This document shows positions 26,614 to 36,071 of a stretch of 64,000 bases of DNA, piece after piece. The position numbers and the translations under genes were made by a program. Within the stretch, counting starts at the first letter, position 1. Every line of letters starts with the position of its first letter. Below the pieces are notes generated by a model. The model had not been told where the DNA came from. It worked only from the letters and a program-made list of their open reading frames with translations, and did no database searches. The stretch is from an uncultured Clostridia bacterium (GTDB lineage Bacteria; Bacillota; Clostridia; Oscillospirales; Acutalibacteraceae). Where the stretch lies: the NCBI GenBank assembly GCA_937884975.1, contig CAKZZS010000073.1:62001-126000 (forward strand), in the 5' to 3' direction.

Positions 26614-27154
26614 TTTCTACACCGACAATCTTTTTAAAAGAAAAACCGTTCATTTTAAATACTGCCTTGCCGACTATATAATCATTCTGGATAAATCCGA
26701 CTGATGAAAAACGGCTGTCTGTCGAATTATTTCTGTTATCACCCATTGCAAAAACATATCCGTCGGGAACGGTTATGGGATACTCCCAGTCGCCCCTGGT
26801 ATAGGTCGGTTCCATTATGTAAGGCTCGTATAATTCCTTTCCGTCAACGTATACCTTACCTTCCAGAGCGTCAATATCTATCGTCTGTCCCTCAGTGGCG
26901 ATTACCCTTTTAACAAGGTTCAGGTTCATTGCGTTAGGTTGTGAAATGATAATAACGTCGCCGTATGAGGGTTTATAGTTAAAAACGCTGACAATAAGCT
27001 TTTCTCCGTCAACAAGGTTGGGATTCATCGAGTCTCCCCTGACCACGCTCGTTCTGAATAAAAAAGCAAAAATAACAAAAATAATGACAAAGGCAAGAAC
27101 TATAATGGAGACAAAATAATACGCCTTATCAACTATAGCATTCTTTTTTTCCAT
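26606..27154 (-). CDS. lepB: Signal peptidase I (copy 1)
   Basis: Membrane serine-lysine peptidase that cleaves secretory signal peptides. 182 residues with one N-terminal transmembrane helix (about residues 14-33). The catalytic serine is Ser42 in RGDSMNPNL and the lysine is Lys82 in NLVKRVIATEG; MGDNRNNSTDSR is also present. All catalytic residues are intact. It lies directly after a second signal peptidase gene. Confidence 0.93.
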   Translation of the reverse strand: MEKKNAIVDKAYYFVSIIVLAFVIIFVIFAFLFRTSVVRGDSMNPNLVDGEKLIVSVFNYKPSYGDVIIISQPNAMNLNLVKRVIATEGQTIDIDALEGKVYVDGKELYEPYIMEPTYTRGDWEYPITVPDGYVFAMGDNRNNSTDSRFSSVGFIQNDYIVGKAVFKMNGFSFKKIVGVENE

Positions 27155-27160
27155 TTGAAA

Positions 27161-27748
27161 TTACTCCACTCTGAAATCTCCGAAGGGATAAATTTTAGCC
27201 TCGGCTGTACCGAGAATATAACCGTACTTAATAAAACCGACTATATTTGAACGGCTGTCAATTGAATTGTTTCTATTGTCGCCCATAACGAAATAACAGC
27301 CCTCGGGAACGGTTATCGGGAAAGCGATATCAAACTGTCTTTGCGTCAGCTCCGCAATATACGGTTCATAGATAACCTCGCCGTTGACAGAAACAGCGCC
27401 CTCGGAAAAATTGATGTCAATTGTATCTCCGCCGACTGCGATAACTCTTTTTACAAGAGGCTCGTTAAGCGCGTTAGGCTGCGTGATAATAACAATATCT
27501 CCGCGTTTAATATCGGTGCTAATGGATTTAACCGCAAGCCAGTTGCCGTCCTTTAAGGTCGGGTTCATAGACGCGCCCTCAACTGCGGCAATTCTGAATA
27601 TAAAGGCAAATACAAGGAACACGGCAATAATCGCAACAACAAGTGAATCCGACCATTCGTAAATAATACGCCAGAACAGAGGAATTCTTACCTCGTTTTC
27701 CCCGGACTCACGTTCAAAAGAAACAATTGTATCCTTCGTCCTTCTCAT
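27161..27748 (-). CDS. lepB: Signal peptidase I (copy 2)
   Basis: A paralogue of the next gene, 195 residues, with a longer cytoplasmic N-terminus before a transmembrane helix near residues 34-52. Ser60 (EGASMNPTL) and Lys100 (PLVKRVIAVGG) are the catalytic pair, with MGDNRNNSIDSR. It is first in the operon that runs to thrC. Firmicutes often carry several type I signal peptidases; tandem copies suggest duplication and division of substrate range. Confidence 0.93.
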   Translation of the reverse strand: MRRTKDTIVSFERESGENEVRIPLFWRIIYEWSDSLVVAIIAVFLVFAFIFRIAAVEGASMNPTLKDGNWLAVKSISTDIKRGDIVIITQPNALNEPLVKRVIAVGGDTIDINFSEGAVSVNGEVIYEPYIAELTQRQFDIAFPITVPEGCYFVMGDNRNNSIDSRSNIVGFIKYGYILGTAEAKIYPFGDFRVE

Positions 27749-27830
27749 AAAAACTCACAACCTTTCAAACTAATATTATAAAATATATTTTATCAAATTA
27801 AAAGAGTAAAAAACAAATAAATACAAAAAA

Positions 27831-27858
27831 AGAGCAGATTTTTTCAAATCTGCTCCGT
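27831..27858 (-). terminator. Terminator of the dockerin-protein gene
   Basis: Stem GAGCAGATTT with AAATCTGCTC, followed on the minus strand by seven T residues. It lies within 20-45 bases of the stop codon. Confidence 0.85.
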
Positions 27859-27873
27859 ATTTTTTATATTATT

Positions 27874-29508
27874 TTACTCTACGCCGGCAACCGCTTTCAT
27901 AATAAGAAGCGAATCATCTTCCGTAATGCTCTTATCGCCGTTGAAATCCGCAACAAGCGCGCCGAGAGTATCAAGCGTTTCAAGCCCGTTTGCCGTCCTG
28001 AGAACAAGCCTTGCGTCAACCAGGTCAACCTTACCGTCGTGGTTCACGTCGCCTGCAAGCATATCGAGCGGATGAAGCAGCTTGATGTCCTCCTCATAGA
28101 TATTGAACTGCGGATAAACAGGATTTGAATTTATATCCATCTGCTTGTCTGCAGTCATAAGCCAGGTATAAATATCGTTATTATTGCTCTCAATATCAAA
28201 ACCGACATGATACATATCCTTGATAAACCAAGTGTTATCGGGAAGATAGCAGGTTGAAGCGTCAATTACGCCGTCGGAAGAAAGATAATTCTTTGACGAA
28301 GGAACAGCCTGTTTATAACCGTCTCCGAGAGTTTCGCCGAGGTTTGCAACCGTTGCAAAGCCGGATGTATGGCGCGTTTCAATTACCGTGTCTGCGCTGT
28401 AGCTTGACCTTTCGGTTATGGGCGCTATCTGGAGGTTATAGTTTGAAACTATTGCAACCTTAACGCCTGCGGCTTTTGCGCCTTTAAGAATATCGGCAGC
28501 CTTTGCCTGAACGTTATAGTGGTAATTGTCAATTATATCAATGAATGAGTCCTCTGCGCCTGCAAGCATAGTCGCCTTTGCTTCATCGTATACCTCATCG
28601 TCAACAAATGACCAAAGGGACGGGTTATAGGCAAAAATGGGTATAAGAACCTCGTCATAAACCCTGTCTATCTGTTCGTCAACAAGAGTTCCAAGCAGCG
28701 GAACAAGGCGCTTAAGCAGTCCGGTCATTTCAAGCACCTTTGAAACGCCTTTAATGGAGATAAGCTGATTAACAAGTCTCTGCGCGCCGGCTTCGTCAAG
28801 AACAACCTTTTTGCAGAAAAGCTGACCGACCATATCAACGCCCGTAAATGCGGAAGATATCATCGTAACGTGGCTTACATCAGCGTAGCCGTATTTTGCA
28901 AGGTAAGCGGATACCATTACTCCGCCCATTGAAATAGCCGCAATTGAAACCTTTGAATAGCCCGTCTGCTCCTTAATATGCTGAACATACTCATTGATTT
29001 CATCGGCGATTACCATCGGGTCAAGACGCCAGTCAAGCCCGTAAACATAAACCTTGTCAGCGCCGACAGCGTCAACCGTAGCAAGAAGCAGGTCCTTATC
29101 CATCGCGTCAGCGCAGTTCACATTCTCTATACCTTCGACGTCAACAGACTCCTTAAACTGATATTTAAGATGCACTCCATCGTCTGCAACGCTTCCATCG
29201 GGATTACAGGTGAGCGGTGAAAGCCAGTCATAAAACGCAGGAATAAGCGTATCCATAAGCGCATCGGAATCCTTATCGACAAGATACTTCGCAACAGACG
29301 GAGCCACCTTTGTAACAAGCTCGGTGGTCTGGCTGCTGTCAAGCGGAAATACATTATTTTCATTTCCGTCTACAAGAGTAAATTCCGAAATTCCGTTTAC
29401 AATTAAAACGGGATTATAGCCGTTATCCGCTTCTTCGGCAAATGCAGGAAGCATTAAAGCACAAAGAAGCACTGCGCTCATAATTACACAAAGTATTTTT
29501 TTACGCAC
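27874..29508 (-). CDS. Secreted alpha/beta-hydrolase (lipase/LCAT-like) with dockerin-type C-terminus
   Basis: 544 residues. A Sec signal peptide (RKK, hydrophobic core, AFA-like site near residue 24) leads an alpha/beta-hydrolase domain. The nucleophile elbow is probably IAAISMGGVM (x-x-S-x-G); the preceding GLDWRLDP and NEYVQHIKEQTGY match lipase/LCAT proteins. The last 60 residues contain two EF-hand-like repeats, GDVNHDGKVDLVDARLVLRTANG and ADFNGDKSITEDDSLLIMKAVAG, as in type I dockerins. It is probably exported and docked onto a cohesin scaffold; no cohesin is seen here. GTG 29508 follows AAAGGAGG. Confidence 0.8.
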   Translation of the reverse strand: MRKKILCVIMSAVLLCALMLPAFAEEADNGYNPVLIVNGISEFTLVDGNENNVFPLDSSQTTELVTKVAPSVAKYLVDKDSDALMDTLIPAFYDWLSPLTCNPDGSVADDGVHLKYQFKESVDVEGIENVNCADAMDKDLLLATVDAVGADKVYVYGLDWRLDPMVIADEINEYVQHIKEQTGYSKVSIAAISMGGVMVSAYLAKYGYADVSHVTMISSAFTGVDMVGQLFCKKVVLDEAGAQRLVNQLISIKGVSKVLEMTGLLKRLVPLLGTLVDEQIDRVYDEVLIPIFAYNPSLWSFVDDEVYDEAKATMLAGAEDSFIDIIDNYHYNVQAKAADILKGAKAAGVKVAIVSNYNLQIAPITERSSYSADTVIETRHTSGFATVANLGETLGDGYKQAVPSSKNYLSSDGVIDASTCYLPDNTWFIKDMYHVGFDIESNNNDIYTWLMTADKQMDINSNPVYPQFNIYEEDIKLLHPLDMLAGDVNHDGKVDLVDARLVLRTANGLETLDTLGALVADFNGDKSITEDDSLLIMKAVAGVE

Positions 29509-29549
29509 AAAAACTCCTCCTTTAAGAGAAAACGTAATATAACAGAATA

Positions 29550-29578
29550 ATTATAACAAATGCGTCAAAAAAATACAA
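29550..29578 (-). promoter_or_regulatory. Sigma-A promoter of the dockerin-protein gene
   Basis: On the minus strand TTGTAT (29573-29578), a 17-base spacer and TATAAT (29550-29555), about 42 bases from the start codon. Confidence 0.65.
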
Positions 29579-29596
29579 GTATAAAACAAATAATTA

Positions 29597-29950
29597 TCAG
29601 TATGCGCCGCCCAAACCGACGCTAATTGAAAGCGCGTGGTTTATTCTGACCATGTCCTTATTTTCAAGATAGCCGATTTTTTCCTTAAGTCTTTTTTTAT
29701 CAAGCGTTCTGACCTGTTCAAGAAGAACTATCGAATCCTTCTGAAGTCCGCAGTTGACCGCATTAACGCTTATATGAGTGGGCAAGGGATTTTTTGTTTT
29801 ACGGCTTGTGATGGCAGCCGCAATAACTGTCGGACTGAAACGGTTTCCGACATCATTCTGGACAATAAGTACTGGTCTTACTCCTCCCTGTTCAGAGCCG
29901 ATGACGGGACTTAAGTCCGCATAATATACCTCTCCTCGTTTTACTGTCAT
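29597..29950 (-). CDS. MazF/PemK-type endoribonuclease toxin
   Basis: 117 residues from ATG 29950, which has AAAGGAG upstream; the frame extends 38 codons further but without a binding site. The N-terminus VKRGEVYYADLSPVIGSEQGGVRPVLIVQND is the MazF/NdoA signature, and ITSRKTKNPLPTHI and SIVLLEQVRTLDKKRL follow. These toxins cut single-stranded mRNA at short motifs. No ribbon-helix-helix or other antitoxin gene is adjacent: the upstream gene is a membrane protein behind its own terminator. The antitoxin may be elsewhere or the gene may be housekeeping, as ndoA is in many Firmicutes. Confidence 0.88.
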   Translation of the reverse strand: MTVKRGEVYYADLSPVIGSEQGGVRPVLIVQNDVGNRFSPTVIAAAITSRKTKNPLPTHISVNAVNCGLQKDSIVLLEQVRTLDKKRLKEKIGYLENKDMVRINHALSISVGLGGAY

Positions 29951-30047
29951 TTTTATTCTCCTTTCTGTTTTTTCACTTTTATTGTTACCAGTTTCAGATA
30001 AAAATAAACGCAAAAACAAAGAAGCAATATATATTATGCAAAAATAA

Positions 30048-30082
30048 AAAAGATGCCAGTCCAAAACAAACTGACATCTTTT
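30048..30082 (-). terminator. Terminator of the membrane protein gene
   Basis: Stem AAAAGATG-(C)-CAGT with ACTG-(A)-CATCTTTT around a 9-base loop; on the minus strand it is followed by a T-run. It isolates mazF from the upstream gene. Confidence 0.8.
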
Positions 30083-30094
30083 AAAAATTATGTT

Positions 30095-30907
30095 TTATTT
30101 TACGGAAACTTTTTCCTCTTTAACCGCTTCAACAGCGTCGGAAATTTCTTTGCTGTTTTCATCAAAGAGCTTGTTGACATCGTTCTTGCCCCTGTGACGG
30201 TACGGGAAAATCTTAAGAATTATGTATCCTGCAATACCGCCGACTGCGTTACAAACCGTATCGCTCATTGTATCCATAAGAGCCATTCTCAATAAGTACA
30301 GAGTGTCGTAATTCGGGTCAGCCGTATCAAGATTTCTCGGCATAAAGATATTTCTGTAGCCGTCGTGGAACATAAGTACGTTCCAGTGCTGGGTGTCACT
30401 GCCCTCAAGAAGCTGGTCGCAGGTAAACTCGAACAGTTCCCATGCAACGCCGAAAACAAAGCAAAGACCGACAGACGCGATAAGCATAATCGAAACGTTC
30501 ATTTTAACCTTATCGCGTTTCTGAATTGCAGTAAGAACCTCATAGCAAAGGATTACGCCGATAAGCGAGCCGAACGCATGAAGAGCGGCGTCCCACCACC
30601 AGATGCTGTAATAGAAGCCGAGATACGCTCCGCCGAATGCACCAAGCCAGATAAAGGGAATTGAAATATTCTGAATTGACGACGGAAGATTACGCACAAA
30701 GGTCTTTTTGGGGAACATCATAAATATTTCCCACATAAACATTGCAACAAAGTTTGCGCCCATCTGCGCCATATTTTGTTTCGGGTTGATTTCGGATGTC
30801 TTTGACGGGAAGAACATAGCGACAAACATCATAATTCGGAAAATCCACCAGAATACGAGCTGCCACCATTTAACGTTGTCAAAAATTCTCTTAAAATACT
30901 CTTTCAT
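30095..30907 (-). CDS. Polytopic membrane protein, possibly YjdF/DUF2238-like
   Basis: 270 residues with about six or seven hydrophobic segments. WWWDAALHAFGSLIGVILCYEV, FGVAWELFEFTCDQL and LMDTMSDTVCNAVGGIAGYII, with acidic and histidine residues near membrane edges, resemble the YjdF/DUF2238 membrane family (D..LH..G, WE..E, D...D). The C-terminus is a charged cytoplasmic tail. No function is established for that family. It is a single gene with its own terminator. Confidence 0.55.
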   Translation of the reverse strand: MKEYFKRIFDNVKWWQLVFWWIFRIMMFVAMFFPSKTSEINPKQNMAQMGANFVAMFMWEIFMMFPKKTFVRNLPSSIQNISIPFIWLGAFGGAYLGFYYSIWWWDAALHAFGSLIGVILCYEVLTAIQKRDKVKMNVSIMLIASVGLCFVFGVAWELFEFTCDQLLEGSDTQHWNVLMFHDGYRNIFMPRNLDTADPNYDTLYLLRMALMDTMSDTVCNAVGGIAGYIILKIFPYRHRGKNDVNKLFDENSKEISDAVEAVKEEKVSVK

Positions 30908-30994
30908 ACTAACCTCTCAAAACAGTCTTTTCCCCATTGTATATAATTCTGACGTAAAATTCAACAGGAAAATGTTTTCTTAATAATTTCTTTA

Positions 30995-31993
30995 TTATCT
31001 CTCTTCACGGAAATACGGAAGTCCGAGACTTGCAGGCGGAAGATTTTCACGCTTTTTACGCGCGGAAACGATAACGAGAACGATAATCGTTACAAGATAA
31101 GGCGCGATTTTAATAATCTCCTGCTTACTCATTGTCATATTGGGGATTATGTTGTTCATATAGTTGTGAACAATATAAAGTCCGCCGAAAAGAATGGAGC
31201 CGAAAATACTTAAATTCGGACGCCATACCGTAAAGATAACAAGCGCAATAGCAAGCCAGCCTCTGTCGCCGAAAGCGTCGTTCGACCAGATGCCCGTTGC
31301 GTAGTCCATAACGTAATAAAGTCCGCCGAGTCCGGCTACCATACTGCCGATACAGGTTGCAAGATACTTGTTTCTGCTAACGTTTATGCCTGCCGCGTCA
31401 GCAGTGGCAGGGTTTTCGCCGACAGCCCTTAAGGAAAGTCCGGCTCTTGTCTTGTTAAGAAACAGCGTAGCAATAACAGCAACAATAACCGCCGCATAAG
31501 CCAAAAAGCTATATCTTAAAAATACCTCTCCGAACCAGCCGAGCTTTGAAGCAAAGGGCAGAGTTTTTGAGTAAAAGCCGCTTGTAACGGTAAGCGTAAT
31601 TGACGGAACGGCAGAACCCGTAATTTTAATAAGCGAGCCGCCGAAGAAATTACCGAAGCCGACGCCGAAGGTTGTCAGCGCAAGACCTGTTACATTCTGG
31701 TTTGCCCTAAGGGTAGTAGTAAGGAACGAATAAATAAGTCCCATAATAAGAGAACCTATAAGGCAACACAGAAGCGGAATAATAATAGCAAGAAAACCGT
31801 TTGCCTGCGACTTGTCCGCAAGTGAGTTTTCATAGAGGAATGCGCCGATAACTCCCGAAATACCACCGACGTACATAATGCCGGGAATACCAAGATTAAG
31901 GTTACCGCTTTTTTCGGTAAGTATTTCACCGGTTGAACCGTAAAGAAGCGGAATGCCCTGCATAACAGCGCGGTGAATAAATGATACTAACAT
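30995..31993 (-). CDS. BMP-family nucleoside ABC transporter, permease 2
   Basis: 332-residue inner-membrane permease of the BPD_transp_2 family, about nine hydrophobic segments. The sequence near GESLRAVGENPATADAAGINV is the conserved cytoplasmic loop (here AGLSLRAVGENP) that contacts the ATPase. It starts one base inside the stop of the preceding permease gene. With the linked binding lipoprotein, ATPase and xpt it fits import of purine nucleosides (NupQ/YufQ type). Confidence 0.9.
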   Translation of the reverse strand: MLVSFIHRAVMQGIPLLYGSTGEILTEKSGNLNLGIPGIMYVGGISGVIGAFLYENSLADKSQANGFLAIIIPLLCCLIGSLIMGLIYSFLTTTLRANQNVTGLALTTFGVGFGNFFGGSLIKITGSAVPSITLTVTSGFYSKTLPFASKLGWFGEVFLRYSFLAYAAVIVAVIATLFLNKTRAGLSLRAVGENPATADAAGINVSRNKYLATCIGSMVAGLGGLYYVMDYATGIWSNDAFGDRGWLAIALVIFTVWRPNLSIFGSILFGGLYIVHNYMNNIIPNMTMSKQEIIKIAPYLVTIIVLVIVSARKKRENLPPASLGLPYFREER

Positions 31994-33093
31994 TATGCAT
32001 TCTCCTCCTTCTTGGTTGACTTGATTCTATAGTTAATAAAGAATTCGCTGCCTATGATGAAGAAAATGATTATGCCCGTAATAATGTCGGAAAACGAGTC
32101 GTTAAGCTCATATACGGAAGCAATTTCAATTGCGCCCTTCTGAAGGAACACTATAAGAAGCGAGGTAATAACCATATAAATCGGGTTGAACTTTGCAAGC
32201 CACGAAACAATAATCGCCGTAAAGCCTCTGCCGGCGGCAGTGTCCTTTGTAAGCGTGTGGTCGGTTCCCGAAACAAGAAGGAAGCCAGCAATACCGCACA
32301 TAGCGCCCGAAACGAGCATTGTTCTTATAATTACCTTTTTAACATTTATGCCGATGTACTTTGCGGTGTTTTCACTTTCGCCGACAACGGAAATTTCGTA
32401 TCCGTGCTTACTGTAGTTAAGGTATACATAAATAACAACAGTCAAAACGGCGACTATAAGTATGTTTATCAGATATTTCTGGCCGAACAGGTCGGGAAGC
32501 CAGCCGACGTGGGACACGCCGTTGATAATTCCAATTGCGCCCGAGCCCTTCGGGACAGACCAGATATAAGCGAAATAAGAAACTATCTGAATCGCAATAT
32601 AGTTCATCATAAGAGTGAACAGCGTTTCGTTGGTGTTCCAAATGGCCTTGAATATTGCAGGAATTACCGCCCAGACAGCGCCTGCAAGCATACTTGTAAT
32701 AATGATTACGGGGATAAGAAGGTGCGTAGGCAAGGAATTTCCGAGCAATATCATACAAGCCGTTGTTGCAAGTCCGCCGATAAGCACCTGTCCCTCCGCG
32801 CCGATATTCCAGAATTTCATCCTAAACGCAGGAGTAACGGCAAGCGAAACGCACAAGAGCATTGCAACATTCTGCAAAAGTCCCCAGACTCTTCTTGAAG
32901 AGCCTATGGCGCCCTTAATCATCGTTCCGTAAATGCTGAAGGGATTTTCGCCCGTGAGCAGGACAATAATCAAAGCGCAGAAAATAAGCGCGGCAACAAT
33001 TGAGCCTATTCTTATTGACCACGAATGAACGGTGGAAAGAGTGTCCCTTTTGACTATATGGAACTTAGGCTCTTTGACCTTTTCGTTATTCAT
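31993..33093 (-). CDS. BMP-family nucleoside ABC transporter, permease 1
   Basis: 366-residue permease related to NupP/YufP, with a longer cytoplasmic N-terminus than its partner. The ATPase-contact loop HGYEISVVGESENTAKYIGINV is recognisable. It overlaps the ATPase gene by 8 bases and permease 2 by one base, so all three are coupled. Confidence 0.9.
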   Translation of the reverse strand: MNNEKVKEPKFHIVKRDTLSTVHSWSIRIGSIVAALIFCALIIVLLTGENPFSIYGTMIKGAIGSSRRVWGLLQNVAMLLCVSLAVTPAFRMKFWNIGAEGQVLIGGLATTACMILLGNSLPTHLLIPVIIITSMLAGAVWAVIPAIFKAIWNTNETLFTLMMNYIAIQIVSYFAYIWSVPKGSGAIGIINGVSHVGWLPDLFGQKYLINILIVAVLTVVIYVYLNYSKHGYEISVVGESENTAKYIGINVKKVIIRTMLVSGAMCGIAGFLLVSGTDHTLTKDTAAGRGFTAIIVSWLAKFNPIYMVITSLLIVFLQKGAIEIASVYELNDSFSDIITGIIIFFIIGSEFFINYRIKSTKKEENA

Positions 33094-34624
33094 CTGAGTC
33101 CCCTCCGTTCGTATGTCCTTTTGTCATAAGAAGTCCGATTTCTTCCTTTTTGGCTTCTCTTGCGTCAACAAGTCCCGTGACTCTTCCGCCGCAAATGACA
33201 AGTATTTTATCGCACAAATCAATAAGCACGTCCAGGTCCTCGCCGACAAAGATAACGGCAACGCCCTTTTCCTTTTGCTCATTTAGAAGATTATAAATTA
33301 TATAAGAGGAGTTTATATCAAGTCCTCTTACGGGGTAAGCCGCCATAAGAACAGTCGGTGACGAGGAAATCTCACGTCCGACAAGCACCTTCTGAACGTT
33401 ACCGCCCGAAAGACGGCGGACAGGCGTTTTTGCGTCGGGAGTGACAACCTGTAAGTCCTTAATAATCCTGTCAGCAAGCTCTTTAGGCTGTTTTCTGTGA
33501 AGGAAAGCGCCCTTGCCGCCCCTGTAGGAACGCAACATCATATTGTCTATAATGTCCATATTTCCGACAAGTCCCATTCCGAGTCTGTCCTCGGGAACGA
33601 ACGAAAGCCTGACGCCGAGATTTCTTATCTGCATAGGCGTTTTATCCTTAAGGCTTTCGGTCTGTTCGGTCTTGGGGTTATTGTAAAGAATATCTCCGCC
33701 GCTGACCTTGAGAAGACCTGCTATTGCTTCAAGCAGCTCTCTCTGTCCGCTTCCTGCGATACCTGCAATACCGAGTATTTCACCGGATTTAGCGGTAAAC
33801 GAAACATCCTTAAGTACCTGAACGCCCTCACGGTTATAGTAATCAACGCCCTTGACAATAAGTCTGTCAACGGAGTTTTCCGGCTCGCTTCTTTCAATAT
33901 CAAGGCTGACCTTTTCGCCGACCATCATTTCGGTGAGAATTGACTCATTAGCTTCGGCGGTTTCAATTGTGCCTATATATTTACCCTTGCGCAGAACGGA
34001 AACTCTGTCGGAAATTTCGAGCACCTCATTAAGCTTATGGGTGATGATAATAATCGACTTTCCATCCTCCTTCATTTTACGCAGAACGTTGAAAAGCTTC
34101 TGCGTTTCCTGAGGAGTAAGCACCGCCGTAGGCTCGTCCAGAATAAGAATATCGGCGCCTCTGTAGAGCACCTTTACAATTTCAACAGTCTGCTTTTCGG
34201 AAACGGACATTTCATAAATCTTCTTATTAAGGTCGATTTCAAAGCCGTATTTGTCACAGGTTTCTTTGATTTTTTTTGCAGACGCTTTAACGTCATATTT
34301 GCCGTCCGTGATACCGAGCACAATATTTTCCGTAGCGTCGAACACATCAACAAGCTTGAAATGCTGATGAATCATTCCGATTTTCAAATCGAGCGCATCC
34401 TTGGGCGAAGAAATGGCTACCTCTTTACCGTCAATAAAAATATGGCCCTCGTCCGGGAAATAGATTCCGGCGATCATATTCATAAGCGTGGTTTTTCCGC
34501 TTCCGTTCTCACCGAGAATTGAAAGAATCTCACCTCGGTTTACGGTGATATTGACGTTTTCATTCGCAATAATATGGCCGAATGTTTTTGTGATACCCTT
34601 TAACTCAATAGCAGGCGCATCCAT
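33086..34624 (-). CDS. BMP-family nucleoside ABC transporter, double ATPase
   Basis: 512 residues with two fused ABC domains. The first has Walker A GENGSGKTTLM (about residue 39), the atypical signature region MSVSEKQTVEIVKVL and Walker B ILILDEPTAVLTP; the second has GIAGSGQRELLEA, LSGGNVQKVLVGREI and a degenerate Walker B (VLMAAYPVRGLD). This asymmetric layout is usual for NupO/YufO and sugar importers such as RbsA. It powers the two permeases that follow. Confidence 0.93.
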   Translation of the reverse strand: MDAPAIELKGITKTFGHIIANENVNITVNRGEILSILGENGSGKTTLMNMIAGIYFPDEGHIFIDGKEVAISSPKDALDLKIGMIHQHFKLVDVFDATENIVLGITDGKYDVKASAKKIKETCDKYGFEIDLNKKIYEMSVSEKQTVEIVKVLYRGADILILDEPTAVLTPQETQKLFNVLRKMKEDGKSIIIITHKLNEVLEISDRVSVLRKGKYIGTIETAEANESILTEMMVGEKVSLDIERSEPENSVDRLIVKGVDYYNREGVQVLKDVSFTAKSGEILGIAGIAGSGQRELLEAIAGLLKVSGGDILYNNPKTEQTESLKDKTPMQIRNLGVRLSFVPEDRLGMGLVGNMDIIDNMMLRSYRGGKGAFLHRKQPKELADRIIKDLQVVTPDAKTPVRRLSGGNVQKVLVGREISSSPTVLMAAYPVRGLDINSSYIIYNLLNEQKEKGVAVIFVGEDLDVLIDLCDKILVICGGRVTGLVDAREAKKEEIGLLMTKGHTNGGDSDE

Positions 34625-34720
34625 AGTAATACCTCCCCTTTCATAAGCATTGGTTTAGCATTCATAAATAACCTTTTTAAAGAAAATCATTTATCAACAC
34701 TAAACTTAAAAAAGAATTTA

Positions 34721-34744
34721 GCGGGGCAAACTGGGTTGCCCCGC
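34721..34744 (-). terminator. Intercistronic stem-loop after the binding-protein gene
   Basis: GCGGGGCAA-N6-TTGCCCCGC, a 9-bp perfect stem followed on the minus strand by a TA/T-rich stretch. It lies in the 151-base gap between the lipoprotein and ATPase genes and probably works as a partial terminator or mRNA stabiliser that gives more binding protein than transporter. Confidence 0.6.
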
Positions 34745-34775
34745 CTTTATTCACTTTAACTGAGTTTTTATTAAA

Positions 34776-36008
34776 TCAGAATTTCTCGTTAAGAAGAGTG
34801 ATGCCGTCAATTCTCAAATCAAAGTAAGGAGCCGAACGGAAGTTGGACTCAAGGAACGCGCCGTCCTTGATAACCTCTGTGTCGGGTGTGTAGTTATCAT
34901 CAGTATCAACGTCTGCCTGATAGCTGTCAAGAGCCTTGCCGTCAACTGTGAATGTTGAAGTATCAAACACTTTAACGTCGCCTGCTTCGATAGCAGCCTT
35001 AACCTCGTCAAGCTTAGCCTGTGTGCCTTCTGCAGCAGCCTTTTCATTGACGTCTGTAAGAACAACAGAACCTGTAGCGATAGTGCCTGTCCAGTCAGTA
35101 TCGATAGCCTTGCTGTCATTTACACAGCCGATGATATACTCGAAATAGGGTTCCCAGTCAATTCTTGAGGAAACGATGAATGTGTTCGGGCACTGTTCAG
35201 CGGTGCTGCCGTTGTAAGAAACGTCAGGAACGCCTGCAGTCTCACAAGCTGTGGGAGCGCCCATTGAGTCAGCGTGCTGGCTGATAAGGTTACAGCCGTC
35301 GTTGATAAGAAGAGTAGCAGCTTCTTTTTCAGCTGTCTCGTCATACCAAGAACCTGTGAACTGAACTTCCATTGTAACGGTCGGGCAAATTGAGCGAGCG
35401 CCAAGGAAGAAGGATGTGTAGCCTGAAATAACCTCTGCATAGGTGAAAGCGCCGACATAACCGATCTTTGCGTTATCAGCAGTAACAACCGTACCGTTGA
35501 TTTCAGTGCCGTTTTCGATCATTTCGTTAAGCTTAAGACCTGCAGCAACGCCTGCAAGATATCTGCCTTCATAGATAGAAGCGAAAGCATTGTGATAGTT
35601 TGCAAGGTTCTCTGTGTGAGCTCTTGTACCTGTAGCGTGGCAGAACTCTACGTCCGGGAATTCCTTTGCAGCCTGAATCATGAAGGACTCATGACCGAAG
35701 GAATCGGCAAATACGATCTTGCAGCCCTGGTCAGCAAGGTCAGCAGCAGCTTCGTAGCATTCATTAGTCTCGGGAATGTTTGTCTTAATGACTGCTTCAA
35801 CGCCGAGCTTTTCACAAGCTGCCTTTGCGCCGTTGAGGAAGTTAAGGTCATAAGTTGAGTTTTCATCGTGAAGGAAGATGAAACCTACCTTAAGCTTCTC
35901 AGCTTCGGGTTCTTTGTTATTGTTCTCCTTCTTGCTGCAAGCAGCGAAAACGCCGATAGCAAGCGCAAGTACGAGGACAACAGCAAGAATTTTTGTTACC
36001 TTTTTCAT
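34776..36008 (-). CDS. BMP-family nucleoside-binding lipoprotein
   Basis: 410 residues. The signal peptide ends in the lipobox GVFAACSKK (cleavage before the cysteine near residue 24), so the protein is lipid-anchored outside the membrane. It belongs to the BMP/PnrA family (KVGFIFLHDENSTYDLNFLNGAKAA; GRYLAGVAAGLKL; YNGSTAEQCPNTF), which captures purine nucleosides. GGAGG precedes the ATG. Located between xpt and the transporter genes, which supports purine nucleoside uptake. Confidence 0.92.
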   Translation of the reverse strand: MKKVTKILAVVLVLALAIGVFAACSKKENNNKEPEAEKLKVGFIFLHDENSTYDLNFLNGAKAACEKLGVEAVIKTNIPETNECYEAAADLADQGCKIVFADSFGHESFMIQAAKEFPDVEFCHATGTRAHTENLANYHNAFASIYEGRYLAGVAAGLKLNEMIENGTEINGTVVTADNAKIGYVGAFTYAEVISGYTSFFLGARSICPTVTMEVQFTGSWYDETAEKEAATLLINDGCNLISQHADSMGAPTACETAGVPDVSYNGSTAEQCPNTFIVSSRIDWEPYFEYIIGCVNDSKAIDTDWTGTIATGSVVLTDVNEKAAAEGTQAKLDEVKAAIEAGDVKVFDTSTFTVDGKALDSYQADVDTDDNYTPDTEVIKDGAFLESNFRSAPYFDLRIDGITLLNEKF

Positions 36009-36071
36009 TGTGTTTGACCTCCAACAAAAATATTTTTGTTATTTACACGGGGTTTCCCCGTTTAAACCTAA

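Noticed and set aside
34776..34900. Frameshift in the binding lipoprotein
   Set aside because: Alternative frames are open there, but the main frame is intact from lipobox to stop and homologous throughout.
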